In this document: in pieces, positions 1 through 9,622 of the stretch
How positions within the stretch are numbered: the stretch's first letter is position 1
How the letters are laid out: the number at the start of each line of letters is the position of its first letter
Assembly (NCBI RefSeq): GCF_027913215.1
Contig: NZ_CP115784.1
Span: 62,001 to 126,000, forward strand
Origin: Paracoccus aerodenitrificans
GTDB lineage: Bacteria > Pseudomonadota > Alphaproteobacteria > Rhodobacterales > Rhodobacteraceae
Reading direction: 5' to 3'
DNA: 64,000 nucleotides
Notes under the pieces: generated by a model
What the model was told of the DNA's origin: nothing
The model's database searches: none
Seen by the model: the letters and a program-made list of their open reading frames with translations, nothing else
Translations under genes and position numbers: made by a program

Positions 1-152
1 CGACACGTGCGCCGCGTGCCGCCAAGACCGACGCGCCGGCAAAGCCCCGCACCCGCAAGGCCAGCACCCGTAAAGCCGCAGAGCCGGAAGCCGCTGCTTC
101 CGATCCATCGGGCGAGGCGGCAGCCCCTGCAACAGAGACGTCCGGCGAATAG
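1..152 (+). CDS. C-terminal tail of an unidentified protein (5' end outside window)
   Basis: An open frame enters from the left edge (phase begins at base 3) and ends at a TAG at 150-152. The visible 49 residues are almost only Ala, Lys, Arg, Pro, Thr and Glu, for example KPRTRKASTRKAAEPEAAA. This is a low-complexity basic tail of the kind seen at the C-terminus of nucleic-acid-binding proteins. No fold or family can be named from this piece. It is convergent with rsmA, 36 bases away. That it is coding rests on the uninterrupted frame and the GC-rich third positions. Confidence 0.55.
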   Translation, partial: TRAPRAAKTDAPAKPRTRKASTRKAAEPEAAASDPSGEAAAPATETSGE

Positions 153-158
153 CCGGAC
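140..158 (+). terminator. Hairpin over the stop codon of the left-edge gene
   Basis: GTCCGGC (140-146) and GCCGGAC (152-158) form a perfect 7-bp stem with a five-base loop that contains part of the TAG stop. No T-run follows on the plus strand, so it is at best a weak or factor-assisted terminator. A second dyad, GGGTTAA (171-177) with TTAACCC (189-195), lies next to it over the rsmA stop codon. Confidence 0.3.
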
Positions 159-188
159 CCTTGAGGGACAGGGTTAAGGCAGGCCGCT

Positions 189-1037
189 TTAACCCGACCG
201 GGCCTCAAAGATGCGGGCCAATGTGCAGAACCCCTCGATCCCGATTTCCTCGGCGCGTGCCGTCGGTTTGATCCCGGCTTCGGTCAGGATCGCTTCCATT
301 TCGGGATGCAGCCCCCGGAGGGAACTGCGCAGCATCTTGCGCCTCTGATTGAAGGCCGTCGCCACGATGCGCGACAATATCGCGGGATCGGCGGGAAAGC
401 GCGGCTTAGGCAGCGCGGTGATCTGCACCACCGATGAGTGTATTTTCGGCGCGGGGACGAAGGCCTCGGGCGGGATGCTCATCACGATGCGGGCCTCGCT
501 GCGCCACTGGGCAAGGATCGAAAGCCGCCCATAGGCTTTCTGGCCGGGCTGCGCGACGATGCGCTCGGCGACCTCGCGCTGGAACATCAATGTCAGAGAC
601 TGCCAGAATGGCGGCCAGTCCGGCGGGGTCAGCCAGCGGATTAGAAGCTCGGTTCCGATATTATAGGGAAGATTTGCGGCAACCCGGATCGGCGGCGTCA
701 GATGGCTGAGCGGATCGATTTCAAGCGCGTCGCCGTGGATGACCTGAAGCCGTCCGGGATAGGCATGTACGATCTGTTCTAGCGCGGGCAGGGCGCGGGC
801 ATCTTTTTCGATGGCCAGCACATGACGTGCACCCTCGGCCAGAAGCCCACGGGTCAGCCCGCCCGGACCCGGTCCGATCTCTAGAATATCGCTTCCGGTC
901 AGATCTCCGGCCTGCCGCGCGATCTTGGCGGTCAGGTTCAGGTCCAGAAGGAAATTCTGGCCAAGCTGCTTCTTGGCACGCAAATCATGGGTGCTGATCA
1001 CCTCTCGCAGCGGTGGAAGCCCGTCAATGCTGCTCAT
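189..1037 (-). CDS. rsmA: 16S rRNA (adenine1518/1519-N6) dimethyltransferase RsmA/KsgA
   Basis: The protein dimethylates two adjacent adenines in the 3'-terminal hairpin of 16S rRNA, using S-adenosylmethionine, during late 30S assembly. It has 282 residues, normal for the family. The N-terminal KKQLGQNFL motif is near residues 22-30, the SAM-binding EIGPGPGG loop at 53-60, and the catalytic NLPYNIG motif at about 122-128. Its ATG overlaps the pdxA stop by four bases (ATGA), so the two are translationally coupled. The surA-pdxA-rsmA order is the one known from enterobacteria, which supports the call. Confidence 0.97.
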   Translation of the reverse strand: MSSIDGLPPLREVISTHDLRAKKQLGQNFLLDLNLTAKIARQAGDLTGSDILEIGPGPGGLTRGLLAEGARHVLAIEKDARALPALEQIVHAYPGRLQVIHGDALEIDPLSHLTPPIRVAANLPYNIGTELLIRWLTPPDWPPFWQSLTLMFQREVAERIVAQPGQKAYGRLSILAQWRSEARIVMSIPPEAFVPAPKIHSSVVQITALPKPRFPADPAILSRIVATAFNQRRKMLRSSLRGLHPEMEAILTEAGIKPTARAEEIGIEGFCTLARIFEARSG

Positions 1038-2002
1038 GCCGTGCCCCGTGTTTGCGCCATGTCCCAGGCCATGCGCAAGGCGGCGATGGCGCTGTCCGCA
1101 TCGGCGATTCCTTTTCCGGCAATGTCGAACGCGGTCCCGTGATCCGGTGAGGTTCGTACGAAGGGCAGGCCAAGCGTGATATTCACGCCGCCCGAGAAAT
1201 CAAGCGTCTTGATCGGGATAAGTGCCTGATCGTGATATGCGCAGATCGCCGCATCATAACGTATGCGGGCGGTGGCGTGAAACATCGTATCGGCGGGCAG
1301 CGGCCCGGTCAGGTTCAGCCCCTCATCTTTCAGGCGCAGGATCAGAGGCGCGATCCAGTCCAGTTCCTCATGCCCCATCGCGCCGCCTTCGCCCGCATGA
1401 GGGTTCAGCCCGGCGATGGCGATCCGGGGCCGGGCGATGCCGAAATCCCGGATCATCGCGTCATGCGTGATGCGGATGGCGCGTTCCAGAGCTTCGGGCG
1501 TCAGTTGCGCCGGAACCTCGGACAGCGCGATATGAATGGTTGCAGGCACCACGCGGCATGGCGGCTCGACCGTGGTCGAGGCGAGCATCATCGCCACCCC
1601 GGCAGCTCCGGCAAGATGGGCAAGAAACTCGGTATGGCCCGGAAAGGCGAAACCGGCCCCGTCTTTCAGTGCCTTCTTGTGAATCGGCATGGTGCAGATA
1701 CCCGAAGCTGCGCCGCTTTGGGTCAGGGAAACGGCACGCTCAATCACTTCGATCACGCCACGGGCATTTCCGGCATCGGGCTGGCCCGGCGTTGCAGGCT
1801 GCGCGAAATCATGGCTCAGCACGGGCAGCGTATCTGCGGGCAGTTGCGACAGATCGCTGATCCCGGTCCAGTCCGTGCCGGGTGGCAGATGCGTTGGGTC
1901 GCCGATCCAGACGAAAGGCACATGCGCCGCAAGCAGCTTAGGAGCCAGTTCCGGCCCGATACCCGCCGGCTCTCCGCAGGTGACAAGGATGGGGCGTACC
2001 AT
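1034..2002 (-). CDS. pdxA: 4-hydroxythreonine-4-phosphate dehydrogenase
   Basis: PdxA oxidises 4-phosphohydroxy-L-threonine with NAD(P) in the DXP-dependent pyridoxal 5'-phosphate pathway. The 322-residue protein opens with the typical [12 protein letters not shown] segment. It has the metal-ligand histidines in [10 protein letters not shown] and in [10 protein letters not shown], and the late DHGTAFD motif. The start lies one base from the surA stop, and the end overlaps the rsmA ATG. It is the fifth gene of the lptF-to-rsmA operon; its link to envelope genes is positional and not functional. Confidence 0.97.
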   Translation of the reverse strand: MVRPILVTCGEPAGIGPELAPKLLAAHVPFVWIGDPTHLPPGTDWTGISDLSQLPADTLPVLSHDFAQPATPGQPDAGNARGVIEVIERAVSLTQSGAASGICTMPIHKKALKDGAGFAFPGHTEFLAHLAGAAGVAMMLASTTVEPPCRVVPATIHIALSEVPAQLTPEALERAIRITHDAMIRDFGIARPRIAIAGLNPHAGEGGAMGHEELDWIAPLILRLKDEGLNLTGPLPADTMFHATARIRYDAAICAYHDQALIPIKTLDFSGGVNITLGLPFVRTSPDHGTAFDIAGKGIADADSAIAALRMAWDMAQTRGTA

Positions 2003-2003
2003 C

Positions 2004-3272
2004 TCAGTTGCGCCGGATCACCGCATCTGCCCGCAATTCCGCAAGATAGGCATTTGCCGCCTGCGAGATTTTCCGGTTGTAGATCTGCTGGCGGACGGCT
2101 TCGCGTTCCGGCAGGGCGTTGGGGTTCGCGTCGGTCACGGTCTCGCCATCCGTGGTCGAGGCCGTCGCAACCGGGCCGGCATCAAGCCCCGCAAGCAGCG
2201 CCGGGGTCCGGTCGCACAGCATCAGCACATCGGCTGCGCCGCCGCGATTGACCACAACGGCTTCGTTTTCATCCAGCGAGGCCAGCCTGATGGCGATATC
2301 GGCGGGAACAGAGCCTTGCGAGCCTGTGAATTCCTGCACCTGCTGATCCGGCAGACCATTCGCGAATTCATACAGCGTGCCGCAGGACAGCGCCTGCGCG
2401 GCGGCATTCTGTGCTTCGGCGGAGCTGGCGAAGGTGACCTGAAGATAGTTGAGCTGCTGTTCGCGGGCACCGGGACGCAGCTCACCGCGCGTATCGCGCA
2501 GATAGAACAGCACAACCGCGCCCGGCACGGTCAGCGGCGGGGTCATCTGGCCGGGCTGAAGCCCCAGAATGATCGGGCGCAGACTCGGCGGCATGTTCTC
2601 GACGGCCATCCATTCCAGCCTTCCGCCCCGTCCCGCCGATGGCGTCGCGGAATATTGCCGCGCAGCCGCCGCGAAATCGCCCTCGCTGCCGATCGAGCGG
2701 GTCAGCGTTTCGGCGAGGTTCATCACGGCCTCTTCCTGCCCGCCGGGCGCGGGAATGATCATCTCGGACAGCAGAACCTGCGTGATCAGCGGCGTCTCGA
2801 CGATGCGCTTCATTTCCTGATCTAGCTCGGCGTCGGTGACCGCCACGGTTGGCATGATCCGCTGGCGGACCACCTCGCGCCAGGCGACGCCTGCGCGGAT
2901 GAAATCGCGATAGGCCTGACGTTCCACCCCGTTGCGTTCGAGAACCTGAATGAATTCGCCGGTGGTCAGCCCGGCACGGCCCGCGAATTCCGCCAGCCCC
3001 TGCTCAAGCCCGACATCGCTGACCTCGACCCCGATCTGACGCGCCGCATCCAGCCTCAGCCGGTCCTCTATCAGCGCCCGCTCTGCCGCATCCACGCCCT
3101 GTTCAGGCGAGTTCAGAACCTGCGAGAAACGCTGGCGCTGCTGGATTTCATACTGGGTTACGACCGAGTTGTTGACATAGACAACCGGAGAAAAATCCTG
3201 CGCCGCTGACGGGGCGCCGAGGGACCCGCCAAGCGCCACTGCAACTGTCGCGGAAAGAAGTAACTGCCGCAT
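2004..3272 (-). CDS. surA: SurA-like periplasmic peptidyl-prolyl isomerase/chaperone
   Basis: SurA escorts outer-membrane proteins, LptD among them, across the periplasm. The 422-residue protein begins with a Sec signal peptide (MRQLLLSATVAVALGG, cleavage likely after a PSAAQ-like site). An N-terminal chaperone core contains VVYVNNSVVTQYEIQQRQ, and a parvulin-type rotamase domain starts near residue 165 (ITQVLLSEMIIPAPG). Only one rotamase domain is evident, against two in E. coli, which is common in alphaproteobacteria. The gene follows lptD after 32 bases. Confidence 0.9.
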   Translation of the reverse strand: MRQLLLSATVAVALGGSLGAPSAAQDFSPVVYVNNSVVTQYEIQQRQRFSQVLNSPEQGVDAAERALIEDRLRLDAARQIGVEVSDVGLEQGLAEFAGRAGLTTGEFIQVLERNGVERQAYRDFIRAGVAWREVVRQRIMPTVAVTDAELDQEMKRIVETPLITQVLLSEMIIPAPGGQEEAVMNLAETLTRSIGSEGDFAAAARQYSATPSAGRGGRLEWMAVENMPPSLRPIILGLQPGQMTPPLTVPGAVVLFYLRDTRGELRPGAREQQLNYLQVTFASSAEAQNAAAQALSCGTLYEFANGLPDQQVQEFTGSQGSVPADIAIRLASLDENEAVVVNRGGAADVLMLCDRTPALLAGLDAGPVATASTTDGETVTDANPNALPEREAVRQQIYNRKISQAANAYLAELRADAVIRRN

Positions 3273-3304
3273 GTGTCCATGCCCCCTTTTGATTTTGCGT
3301 CAAT

Positions 3305-5647
3305 CTAGCGCAAGCAACTGCGCCGCGCCACCGTGCCCTTGTTTTCTGGCTGGCGGCCGAAGCCTCCCAGCCGGATGGACAGGTCGATATCAGTTTCCGG
3401 GTCGGTATTCTCGGTATCTATGAAGTTGCGCGAGGCGGCCAGTTCCACGCTGATACACTCATTCTGGTAGGCCAGACCGAGACCGGCCTCCTGTGCGCGG
3501 CTTTCCTCAAGATCATGTCTGCTGAAGGCGGTCGCCCACCAGCCCTGCGCGACCTGCCAGCCGATTTCCCCGGTCAGTTCAGAGAGATCGTCGTTCCGAT
3601 CCTCGAACTGATCGGCCTTCATCCACAGATAGCCGAGGCTGAGTTCCAGCCCGGGCCGCGCCCAACCAAGGCGAAGCTCATCGCGGTTGATGTCGAAATC
3701 GTCGTCGAACAATGCGCGGTTGGACAGCGAGAGACCCGAAATATCCGAATAATGTCCGGCAAGCAGCCAGTCCGACCGCTTGCCGCGCAAGGGCATCGGA
3801 GCATCCTCATCGTCAAGCTCCTGATCGCGGAAGACCCGGCCTCCGGCGATTGCCAGGGACCAGCCTGCCGGGTCGAAACGGGTCCATGTCATGCCGAGAT
3901 TCGCGCGAAGCCCGGTTTCTCTGGCGTCCCAGCCGGGATAGCGCGACAGTGCGAACAGATTGCCCTCGTCGAATTCGATCTGGCGGCTGTCTTCGTTCGG
4001 AATTTCGTCTTCCTTGTCGTCATCCCCGGACCAGACAAGCTGCGCGACGGGTTCCAGAACATAGGATGCGTAACCGTCACTGCCGGTCAGCGGATAGCGC
4101 AGCGTCGCCGATACCCAGGGCATGGTGCGCACGACATTATTATCATAGCGTTCATCGTCCCGGATCGCATAGAAATCGGTATCCAGACCAGTTGCTGCAT
4201 TTGCGACCACCCCACCGGGCAGGATCCGGGTCCCCCGCCAGTCCATCGAGACCGAGGCCCGCGCCACGTCGCGACCGATGATATTTTCACCCGAGGGGCG
4301 GCGATGGGCATGTGTGGACCATTCAAGCCCCGCATCGCCTCCGCCAAGCCGCCATCTGCGGATCCAGATCGCATCGGCCACCTGTGTGGGCGAGGTCGAA
4401 TCGTCCTCATCGTCCCGCAGCGACTGGTAATTGCCCACACGAGCCCAGACCAGCTTGTCGGATGTCACCCGTTGCAGGGTCAGCCCGCTCCAGAGCCGGT
4501 CGGCATCGGTAATGTCGTAATCGCGCAGATAATCGTCGTCGCTGGCCATCTGGACCTGAATGCCCAATTCATAGCCGCGGGGCAGTTCCCATTGCGCGGC
4601 ACCGAACAGATAGCCGCGGGTTTCCCCGTCGCGGATATCGTCGCGGGTGATCGCGCCGTTCCATTCGGTCGCGCCGTTCCAGAAGGCCTGACGATAGCGC
4701 ATCATCAGTGTCGTGGTGCGGGACGCGGAAAGATAAGGCGTGACGGTCAGATCCGCATGAGGCCCAAGCGTTTTGAAATAGGGCTGCATTACCCCGAAAC
4801 CCAGTTTCGAGGTGGTCCGCCAGCGGGGACGCAGCAGGCCGGACATGCGTTCGACTGTGGGATCGGGGGCGGTGACCGTGCCGGGCCACGAACCGATGGG
4901 CAGCCCGAATGCGCGAAGCTGCGGATGCTCGAAGCGCAGCATGTTCAAGTCGTCGTCATGGGTGATCCGCCGGGCGCGGATTTCCCAGAGCGGCGTCGGG
5001 TCCTCGGCACAGATCTGGCAGGATGAGGCGACGACATTATCCAGCGTCGTGAACCGCCCGTTTCCGGTCAGGGTGATCTCGGTCGCGGCCATCTGCATTT
5101 CCCGCGCCAGCACCAGTCGCGCACCACGCAGCAGCCCGTCGCGCATATCCTGCGAAAGCTGCGCCTGATCGGCGATCAGAATTGCGTCATCCTCGGTGCC
5201 TACGTCGCCGGGACGCGTCAGATGGATGGGGCCGGTGATCGTCATTTCGCCGGTCTCGCCATCATAGCGCACCCGGTCGGCGACAAGCCGCGCCCCGTCA
5301 TACCAGACGACGACGCCACCCGAGGCGGTGAGTGTCCGGTCTTCGGAAACGGAAAAATAATCTGCCAGAACGGTCGCTGCGCTCCCTTCCTCATCGAGGT
5401 CGTCGTCAGAGATCGTCACATCGCGCTGCGGCGGCCGGATGCTGCCGGTCAGACGGCTCAGCTCGGTTCCGTCGGCATAGGGCGCGTTCGGGTCGGCATC
5501 CTCGGTCGGCGCGAGTGCCGGGCCGTCAGCGGCACCATAGGCCGGATCCGTTTCCCACCACGGCTGCGCCGCCCCGGTCATGTCCTGACCAGAGGCCGGT
5601 GCCGCGCAGGCAAGGCACAGAGATGCGAAGAGCAAACGGTTCATCAT
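3305..5647 (-). CDS. lptD: LPS-assembly outer-membrane protein LptD
   Basis: LptD is the beta-barrel that inserts lipopolysaccharide into the outer leaflet of the outer membrane. The frame stays open to 6103, but the real start is the ATG at 5645-5647. There it overlaps the lptG stop (ATGATGA) and is followed by a signal peptide, MNRLLFASLCLACAAPASG. This gives 780 residues. An OstA/LptA-like N-domain (about 90-200) precedes the barrel. A Cys pair in SSCQIC near residue 220 and a Cys at the extreme C-terminus (RRSCLR) are candidates for the inter-domain disulphides known in LptD. The upstream ATG extension is rejected because it would lie inside lptG. Confidence 0.93.
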   Translation of the reverse strand: MMNRLLFASLCLACAAPASGQDMTGAAQPWWETDPAYGAADGPALAPTEDADPNAPYADGTELSRLTGSIRPPQRDVTISDDDLDEEGSAATVLADYFSVSEDRTLTASGGVVVWYDGARLVADRVRYDGETGEMTITGPIHLTRPGDVGTEDDAILIADQAQLSQDMRDGLLRGARLVLAREMQMAATEITLTGNGRFTTLDNVVASSCQICAEDPTPLWEIRARRITHDDDLNMLRFEHPQLRAFGLPIGSWPGTVTAPDPTVERMSGLLRPRWRTTSKLGFGVMQPYFKTLGPHADLTVTPYLSASRTTTLMMRYRQAFWNGATEWNGAITRDDIRDGETRGYLFGAAQWELPRGYELGIQVQMASDDDYLRDYDITDADRLWSGLTLQRVTSDKLVWARVGNYQSLRDDEDDSTSPTQVADAIWIRRWRLGGGDAGLEWSTHAHRRPSGENIIGRDVARASVSMDWRGTRILPGGVVANAATGLDTDFYAIRDDERYDNNVVRTMPWVSATLRYPLTGSDGYASYVLEPVAQLVWSGDDDKEDEIPNEDSRQIEFDEGNLFALSRYPGWDARETGLRANLGMTWTRFDPAGWSLAIAGGRVFRDQELDDEDAPMPLRGKRSDWLLAGHYSDISGLSLSNRALFDDDFDINRDELRLGWARPGLELSLGYLWMKADQFEDRNDDLSELTGEIGWQVAQGWWATAFSRHDLEESRAQEAGLGLAYQNECISVELAASRNFIDTENTDPETDIDLSIRLGGFGRQPENKGTVARRSCLR

Positions 5648-6744
5648 CCGTCCTCTAATTGCAGAATAGCGCCGACCGCAAATAATATTCCGACAACTGG
5701 CGGCGCCCACCCCGCAAGCCAGGGCGGAACGCCTGCGGTGTCGCCCAGAACCTGCGCCATGTTGCGAAGGAAAAACAACGCCATTCCGGCGGCGAAGGCG
5801 GCAAGGACAAGCCCGCCTGTTCTGCGCCCCCGCATATGGCGCATGGTGAACACCGAGGCAATCAGGACCATCGCCGCCAGCGTCAGCGGCAGGGCCAGTT
5901 CCATTTGCAGCCAGACCTGATGGCGCAGCGCCGAGAAGCCGGCGCGTTTCAGTCCGGCGATATAGCCCGGCAACTCCCAGATCGGGATCGCGTCGGGGCT
6001 GCCGAAACCGTCGCGGATGCGATCTGCGGTCAGTTCCGTCGGCAGGCTCAGCGTCTCCATCCGGCGGGCATCGGCTTCGGGATTGGGGTCGGTCAGCGAC
6101 CATTCCTTGACGCTGCTCAGCTCCCAGTTGTTGCCGATCAGCCTTGCCTGCTGCGCCTCGATCCGGGTGGCGGGACCGGTTCCCGGCGCGTAGATAATGA
6201 AGCTTGCATCGTAAAGCGTCGTGGCATCTGGGCTGGTGCGAGCGGCGCGGATCATCATCTGCTCACCCTCATCGCCGATCCCCTGACGCAGCCAGACCGC
6301 ATCGTCGCCAAGACTGACAGTCTGTGTGCTGCCCGATTCGATCCGGGTCACGGCTGCGGAATATTGCGACTCGGTCGCGGCGACGACCGGGTTCAGAACG
6401 GCAACGGCAAGCGCCCCGATAATCCCGGCCATGATCGACGGAGCCGCAACGCAGCGCAGCGCCGAGCGGCCCGAGGCGCGGATGGCCACCATCTCGGATG
6501 AGCGCGACAATGCCAGAAACAGCGCAATCCCGGCCAGAAGACCGATCAGCGGCAGGATCTGGTAAAAACTGCCCGCCACCGCCAGGGCTGAAAGCTTGGC
6601 CGCCCCGCCAAGGCTGATCCCGTCATCTGAAAAGCGGCGGATCTGTTCCACCATGTCGATCAGCAGCAGAATGGCCAGAAAAACCCCGGCCAGAAGCAGG
6701 AAGGAACGAAGATAGCGCGTGGCGATATAGCGTGCGAGGGTCAT
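5644..6744 (-). CDS. lptG: LPS export ABC transporter permease LptG
   Basis: LptG pairs with LptF in the inner-membrane LptB2FG complex that extracts LPS. The chosen ATG at 6744 overlaps the lptF stop (ATGA) and starts MTLARYIATRYLRSFLLLAG, the usual LptG N-terminus; the longer frame to 6801 lies inside lptF. The 366-residue protein has three N-terminal membrane helices, a periplasmic jelly-roll region (about 130-265) and three C-terminal helices ending near residue 363. The ATPase gene lptB is not in the window. Confidence 0.93.
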   Translation of the reverse strand: MTLARYIATRYLRSFLLLAGVFLAILLLIDMVEQIRRFSDDGISLGGAAKLSALAVAGSFYQILPLIGLLAGIALFLALSRSSEMVAIRASGRSALRCVAAPSIMAGIIGALAVAVLNPVVAATESQYSAAVTRIESGSTQTVSLGDDAVWLRQGIGDEGEQMMIRAARTSPDATTLYDASFIIYAPGTGPATRIEAQQARLIGNNWELSSVKEWSLTDPNPEADARRMETLSLPTELTADRIRDGFGSPDAIPIWELPGYIAGLKRAGFSALRHQVWLQMELALPLTLAAMVLIASVFTMRHMRGRRTGGLVLAAFAAGMALFFLRNMAQVLGDTAGVPPWLAGWAPPVVGILFAVGAILQLEDG

Positions 6745-7877
6745 GCCGATTCCTGTTCGCTTCCCGAATATCGCGGGCGCTTCCGCCGTCCCGATATCCA
6801 TAACAGAACGGCGCAGATCAGCCCTCCGATTGCGGCGGGCAGATAGACAATGGGCCAGAGCGAGGGCTCATCCCCGGCCCGGTTCGCCGCCCAGTTGGTC
6901 AGAAGCTGCACGAAAATCAGCGCGACGATGGCCCAGGCAACCTGCCTCCAGACGCCGAAGCGGGAAAACCCTCCGACCAGCAATGTGGCGAATCCCAGCA
7001 TTGCAGCGACCGGAGACAGAAGCGGCTTGGCAAGCCGCTCATGCGCCTCAAGCCGCGCCCGCTGCGGCGTCGCGCCGGTTGCGTCCAGCAATTCCTGATC
7101 CGGGGTCAAAAGACGCCGGGTCGAATAGTCGCGGAGGTCTCTGCCGCCGGAATCGCTGCCTCCGATCATGCCTCCCAGATCATAGGTCATTTCCTCGAAC
7201 CGCGTGACGGAAAGCAGCGGGGAGTCGGCACCCGGTCGCAATGCCTGCACCACGCCGTTCATCATCAACAGCATGGGGCCGCTTTCCGCACGAAGGATCA
7301 GCGCTGAATCGGCGCTGTATGAGGTGACCGAGGCCGGGTCTCTGGCATCTTCAAGAAACAGACCCCCAAGTTCCCCAAGCGGGCTCATCTCGCGGATAAA
7401 CAGGGTAAGACCCGGGGCGGGATACTGAAACACACCGGGATTGAGAAGCTGCGCGGTAACGTTCTCGGAGATCTGATCCTGACGCGCGGCAAGCTGTGCC
7501 CGCGCCATCGGGACGATTGCGTGCACCAACATGGTGACCATAAGCGCAACGAGAATGCCGAAAGCAAGCACCGGACGGGCCAGCCGCCACGGCGAAAGAC
7601 CGGCGGCCTGCATGGCGACCAGTTCGGAATCGCCGGATAAGCGGTTCGTGCCATATGCCGTCGCTGCGAAGGCCGCCACGGGCAGCACGACGGAAATGAC
7701 AAGCGGCAGGGTCAGAAGCGTGAACTCCAGCACGACCAGAGCGGTCTGGCCATCCGCGATCAGGTTCTCAAACAGGGATACGGCCCGGTTGACCCAATAG
7801 ACGGCCACCAGAACAAGCGCGAAGAAGCCGAAGAAGATCAGCATCAGCTTCAGTATATAGCGGTCGATCCGGTTCAT
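6741..7877 (-). CDS. lptF: LPS export ABC transporter permease LptF
   Basis: LptF is the partner permease of LptG. The 378-residue protein starts MNRIDRYILKLMLIFFGFFA, has three N-terminal helices, a periplasmic domain of roughly 160 residues, and three C-terminal helices followed by a basic tail (SGRRKRPRYSG). It is the first gene of the six-gene minus-strand operon. The promoter should lie in the 131-bp gap shared with pepA, where I see no convincing -35/-10 pair. Confidence 0.92.
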   Translation of the reverse strand: MNRIDRYILKLMLIFFGFFALVLVAVYWVNRAVSLFENLIADGQTALVVLEFTLLTLPLVISVVLPVAAFAATAYGTNRLSGDSELVAMQAAGLSPWRLARPVLAFGILVALMVTMLVHAIVPMARAQLAARQDQISENVTAQLLNPGVFQYPAPGLTLFIREMSPLGELGGLFLEDARDPASVTSYSADSALILRAESGPMLLMMNGVVQALRPGADSPLLSVTRFEEMTYDLGGMIGGSDSGGRDLRDYSTRRLLTPDQELLDATGATPQRARLEAHERLAKPLLSPVAAMLGFATLLVGGFSRFGVWRQVAWAIVALIFVQLLTNWAANRAGDEPSLWPIVYLPAAIGGLICAVLLWISGRRKRPRYSGSEQESA

Positions 7878-8008
7878 GCGCGATCCCTCAGCCTGCGACC
7901 TGATTAGCCGCTGCCGCGCTCCGGGGAAAGCCCGGGGCTGACACGCACTGGCAAAGCGCCCCGCGCCGGGCTAGGCTTCACCGCCAAAAGAAGACAGGAG
8001 TTCAGCGC

Positions 8009-9613
8009 ATGACCCATCCGGTCGAGATCCGGTTCACCGAAACAACCACAGACGGCCTGACCGAGCGTGAGGGGCGCGTGGCTCTGATTCTCGGCGATGA
8101 TGCCCGGTTGCCGCCGAAATTGCCGCGAACGGTGCGGAGCGCATTGGCGCGCGCCGCCGAATCGGCCGAGTTCGGGAAGCTGAAGCCCGGCCAGTCGCTG
8201 ACGCTTGCCTATCCGGCCGGGTTGCAGGCGGAATCGGTGATGCTGGTGAAGCTGCCGAAAAAGGCCTCGGTCAGTGAGGCGCGGAAGGCTGGCGGTGCGA
8301 TCGGTGCGGCGCTTGGGAAAGGCGGGATGCTGGTGATGGTGGGGCATCACCCGATGGCCGGTGACATCGCGCTCGGTCTGGCGCTGCGCGGATATGATTT
8401 CTCTGTCTACAAGACCCGCAAGGATGATGGCGATGCAGAAGGGGCCTCCGTCATCCCCGCCGAGCCGCCGCAATCGGTGACGGCAAGGGGGCAGGGCGAC
8501 GCGGTTCTGAACGACGCAGCAGCCGATAGCAATCAGCGTGGCGGTTCCTCTGCTGAAGAAACTCCCGATCCGGCGAAGGCGCATGTCACTTTCATGTGTG
8601 CCAAGCCGGAAACCCTGTCCAGGCGGGTCGCAGATCAGGCCGCCGTCGCGGAAGGCGTCTTCTTTACCCGCGATCTGGTGAATGAACCGGCGAATATCCT
8701 CACCACTAGCGATTTCGCGGACCGGCTTCAGGCGATGGAGGAAATCGGGCTTGAGGTCGAGGTGCTGGACGAGGAGGAGATGGCGAAGCTGGGTATGCGG
8801 GCGCTTCTGGCGGTAGGGCAGGGCTCTGAATCGCCGTCCAAGCTTGTCGTGATGCGATGGAATGGCGGTGCCAGCGACGATGCGCCTGTGGCCCTGGTCG
8901 GCAAGGGCGTTGTGTTCGACACGGGCGGGATTTCGATCAAACCCGCTGCCGGTATGGAAGAGATGACGATGGATATGGGCGGCGCGGGTGTCGTTGCCGG
9001 TGTCATGCGGACCCTCGCCTTGCGGCGGGCGAAGGCGAATGTCGTCGGTCTGGTCGGTCTGGTCGAGAACATGCCGGATGGTCGCGCACAGCGTCCGGGC
9101 GATATCGTGAAATCCATGAAGGGCGACACGATCGAGGTGATCAATACCGATGCAGAAGGCCGTCTGGTTCTGGCCGATGTGCTCTGGTACGCGCAGGAAA
9201 AATACCGCCCGCGTGCCATTGTCGATCTGGCGACGCTGACCGGAGCGGTTATCATCGCGCTTGGCCATGAACATGCCGGGATTTTCTCGAATGACGACGA
9301 TTTCGCCGGTCAGGTGCTGAAAGCCGCTGCCGCCGAAGGCGAGGGCGTGTGGCGTCTGCCGCTTGCACCGGCCTATGACAAGCAACTCGACAGCAGGCTT
9401 GCCGATATGAAGAATGTGGGCGGACGTGCCGCAGGCTCGATTACCGCAGCGCAGTTCCTTCAGCGCTTCGTCCGGGAGGGTAACCCCTGGGTGCATATCG
9501 ACATTGCCGGTGTCGCGCTGCCGCCCGGTGGTGGGGATCTTGCGCCGAAAGGGGCATCCGGCTGGGGTGTGATGACCCTGAACCGGCTGATCCAGGACAA
9601 TTACGAGGGCTGA
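8009..9613 (+). CDS. pepA: Leucyl aminopeptidase (M17), with an insertion between domains
   Basis: This is a cytosolic two-metal exopeptidase that releases N-terminal residues from peptides. The C-terminal catalytic domain has all hallmarks: VGKGVVFDTGGISIKP and NTDAEGRLVLAD with the metal and catalytic residues. At 534 residues it is some 30-40 longer than usual. The extra sequence is a Gly/Ala/Ser-rich stretch at about residues 140-185, just after the N-terminal domain (YKTRKDDGD) and before the helical linker. The gene is divergent from lptF, and holC follows after nine bases. Confidence 0.95.
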   Translation: MTHPVEIRFTETTTDGLTEREGRVALILGDDARLPPKLPRTVRSALARAAESAEFGKLKPGQSLTLAYPAGLQAESVMLVKLPKKASVSEARKAGGAIGAALGKGGMLVMVGHHPMAGDIALGLALRGYDFSVYKTRKDDGDAEGASVIPAEPPQSVTARGQGDAVLNDAAADSNQRGGSSAEETPDPAKAHVTFMCAKPETLSRRVADQAAVAEGVFFTRDLVNEPANILTTSDFADRLQAMEEIGLEVEVLDEEEMAKLGMRALLAVGQGSESPSKLVVMRWNGGASDDAPVALVGKGVVFDTGGISIKPAAGMEEMTMDMGGAGVVAGVMRTLALRRAKANVVGLVGLVENMPDGRAQRPGDIVKSMKGDTIEVINTDAEGRLVLADVLWYAQEKYRPRAIVDLATLTGAVIIALGHEHAGIFSNDDDFAGQVLKAAAAEGEGVWRLPLAPAYDKQLDSRLADMKNVGGRAAGSITAAQFLQRFVREGNPWVHIDIAGVALPPGGGDLAPKGASGWGVMTLNRLIQDNYEG

Positions 9614-9622
9614 GCCGCAGCA

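Noticed and set aside
3515..5026. 503-residue plus-strand open frame opposite lptD
   Set aside because: It mirrors the codon pattern of lptD, has no family features and is a typical antisense artefact of GC-rich DNA.
5648..6103. N-terminal extension of lptD by 152 residues
   Set aside because: It lies inside lptG; the signal peptide and ATGA overlap place the start at 5647.
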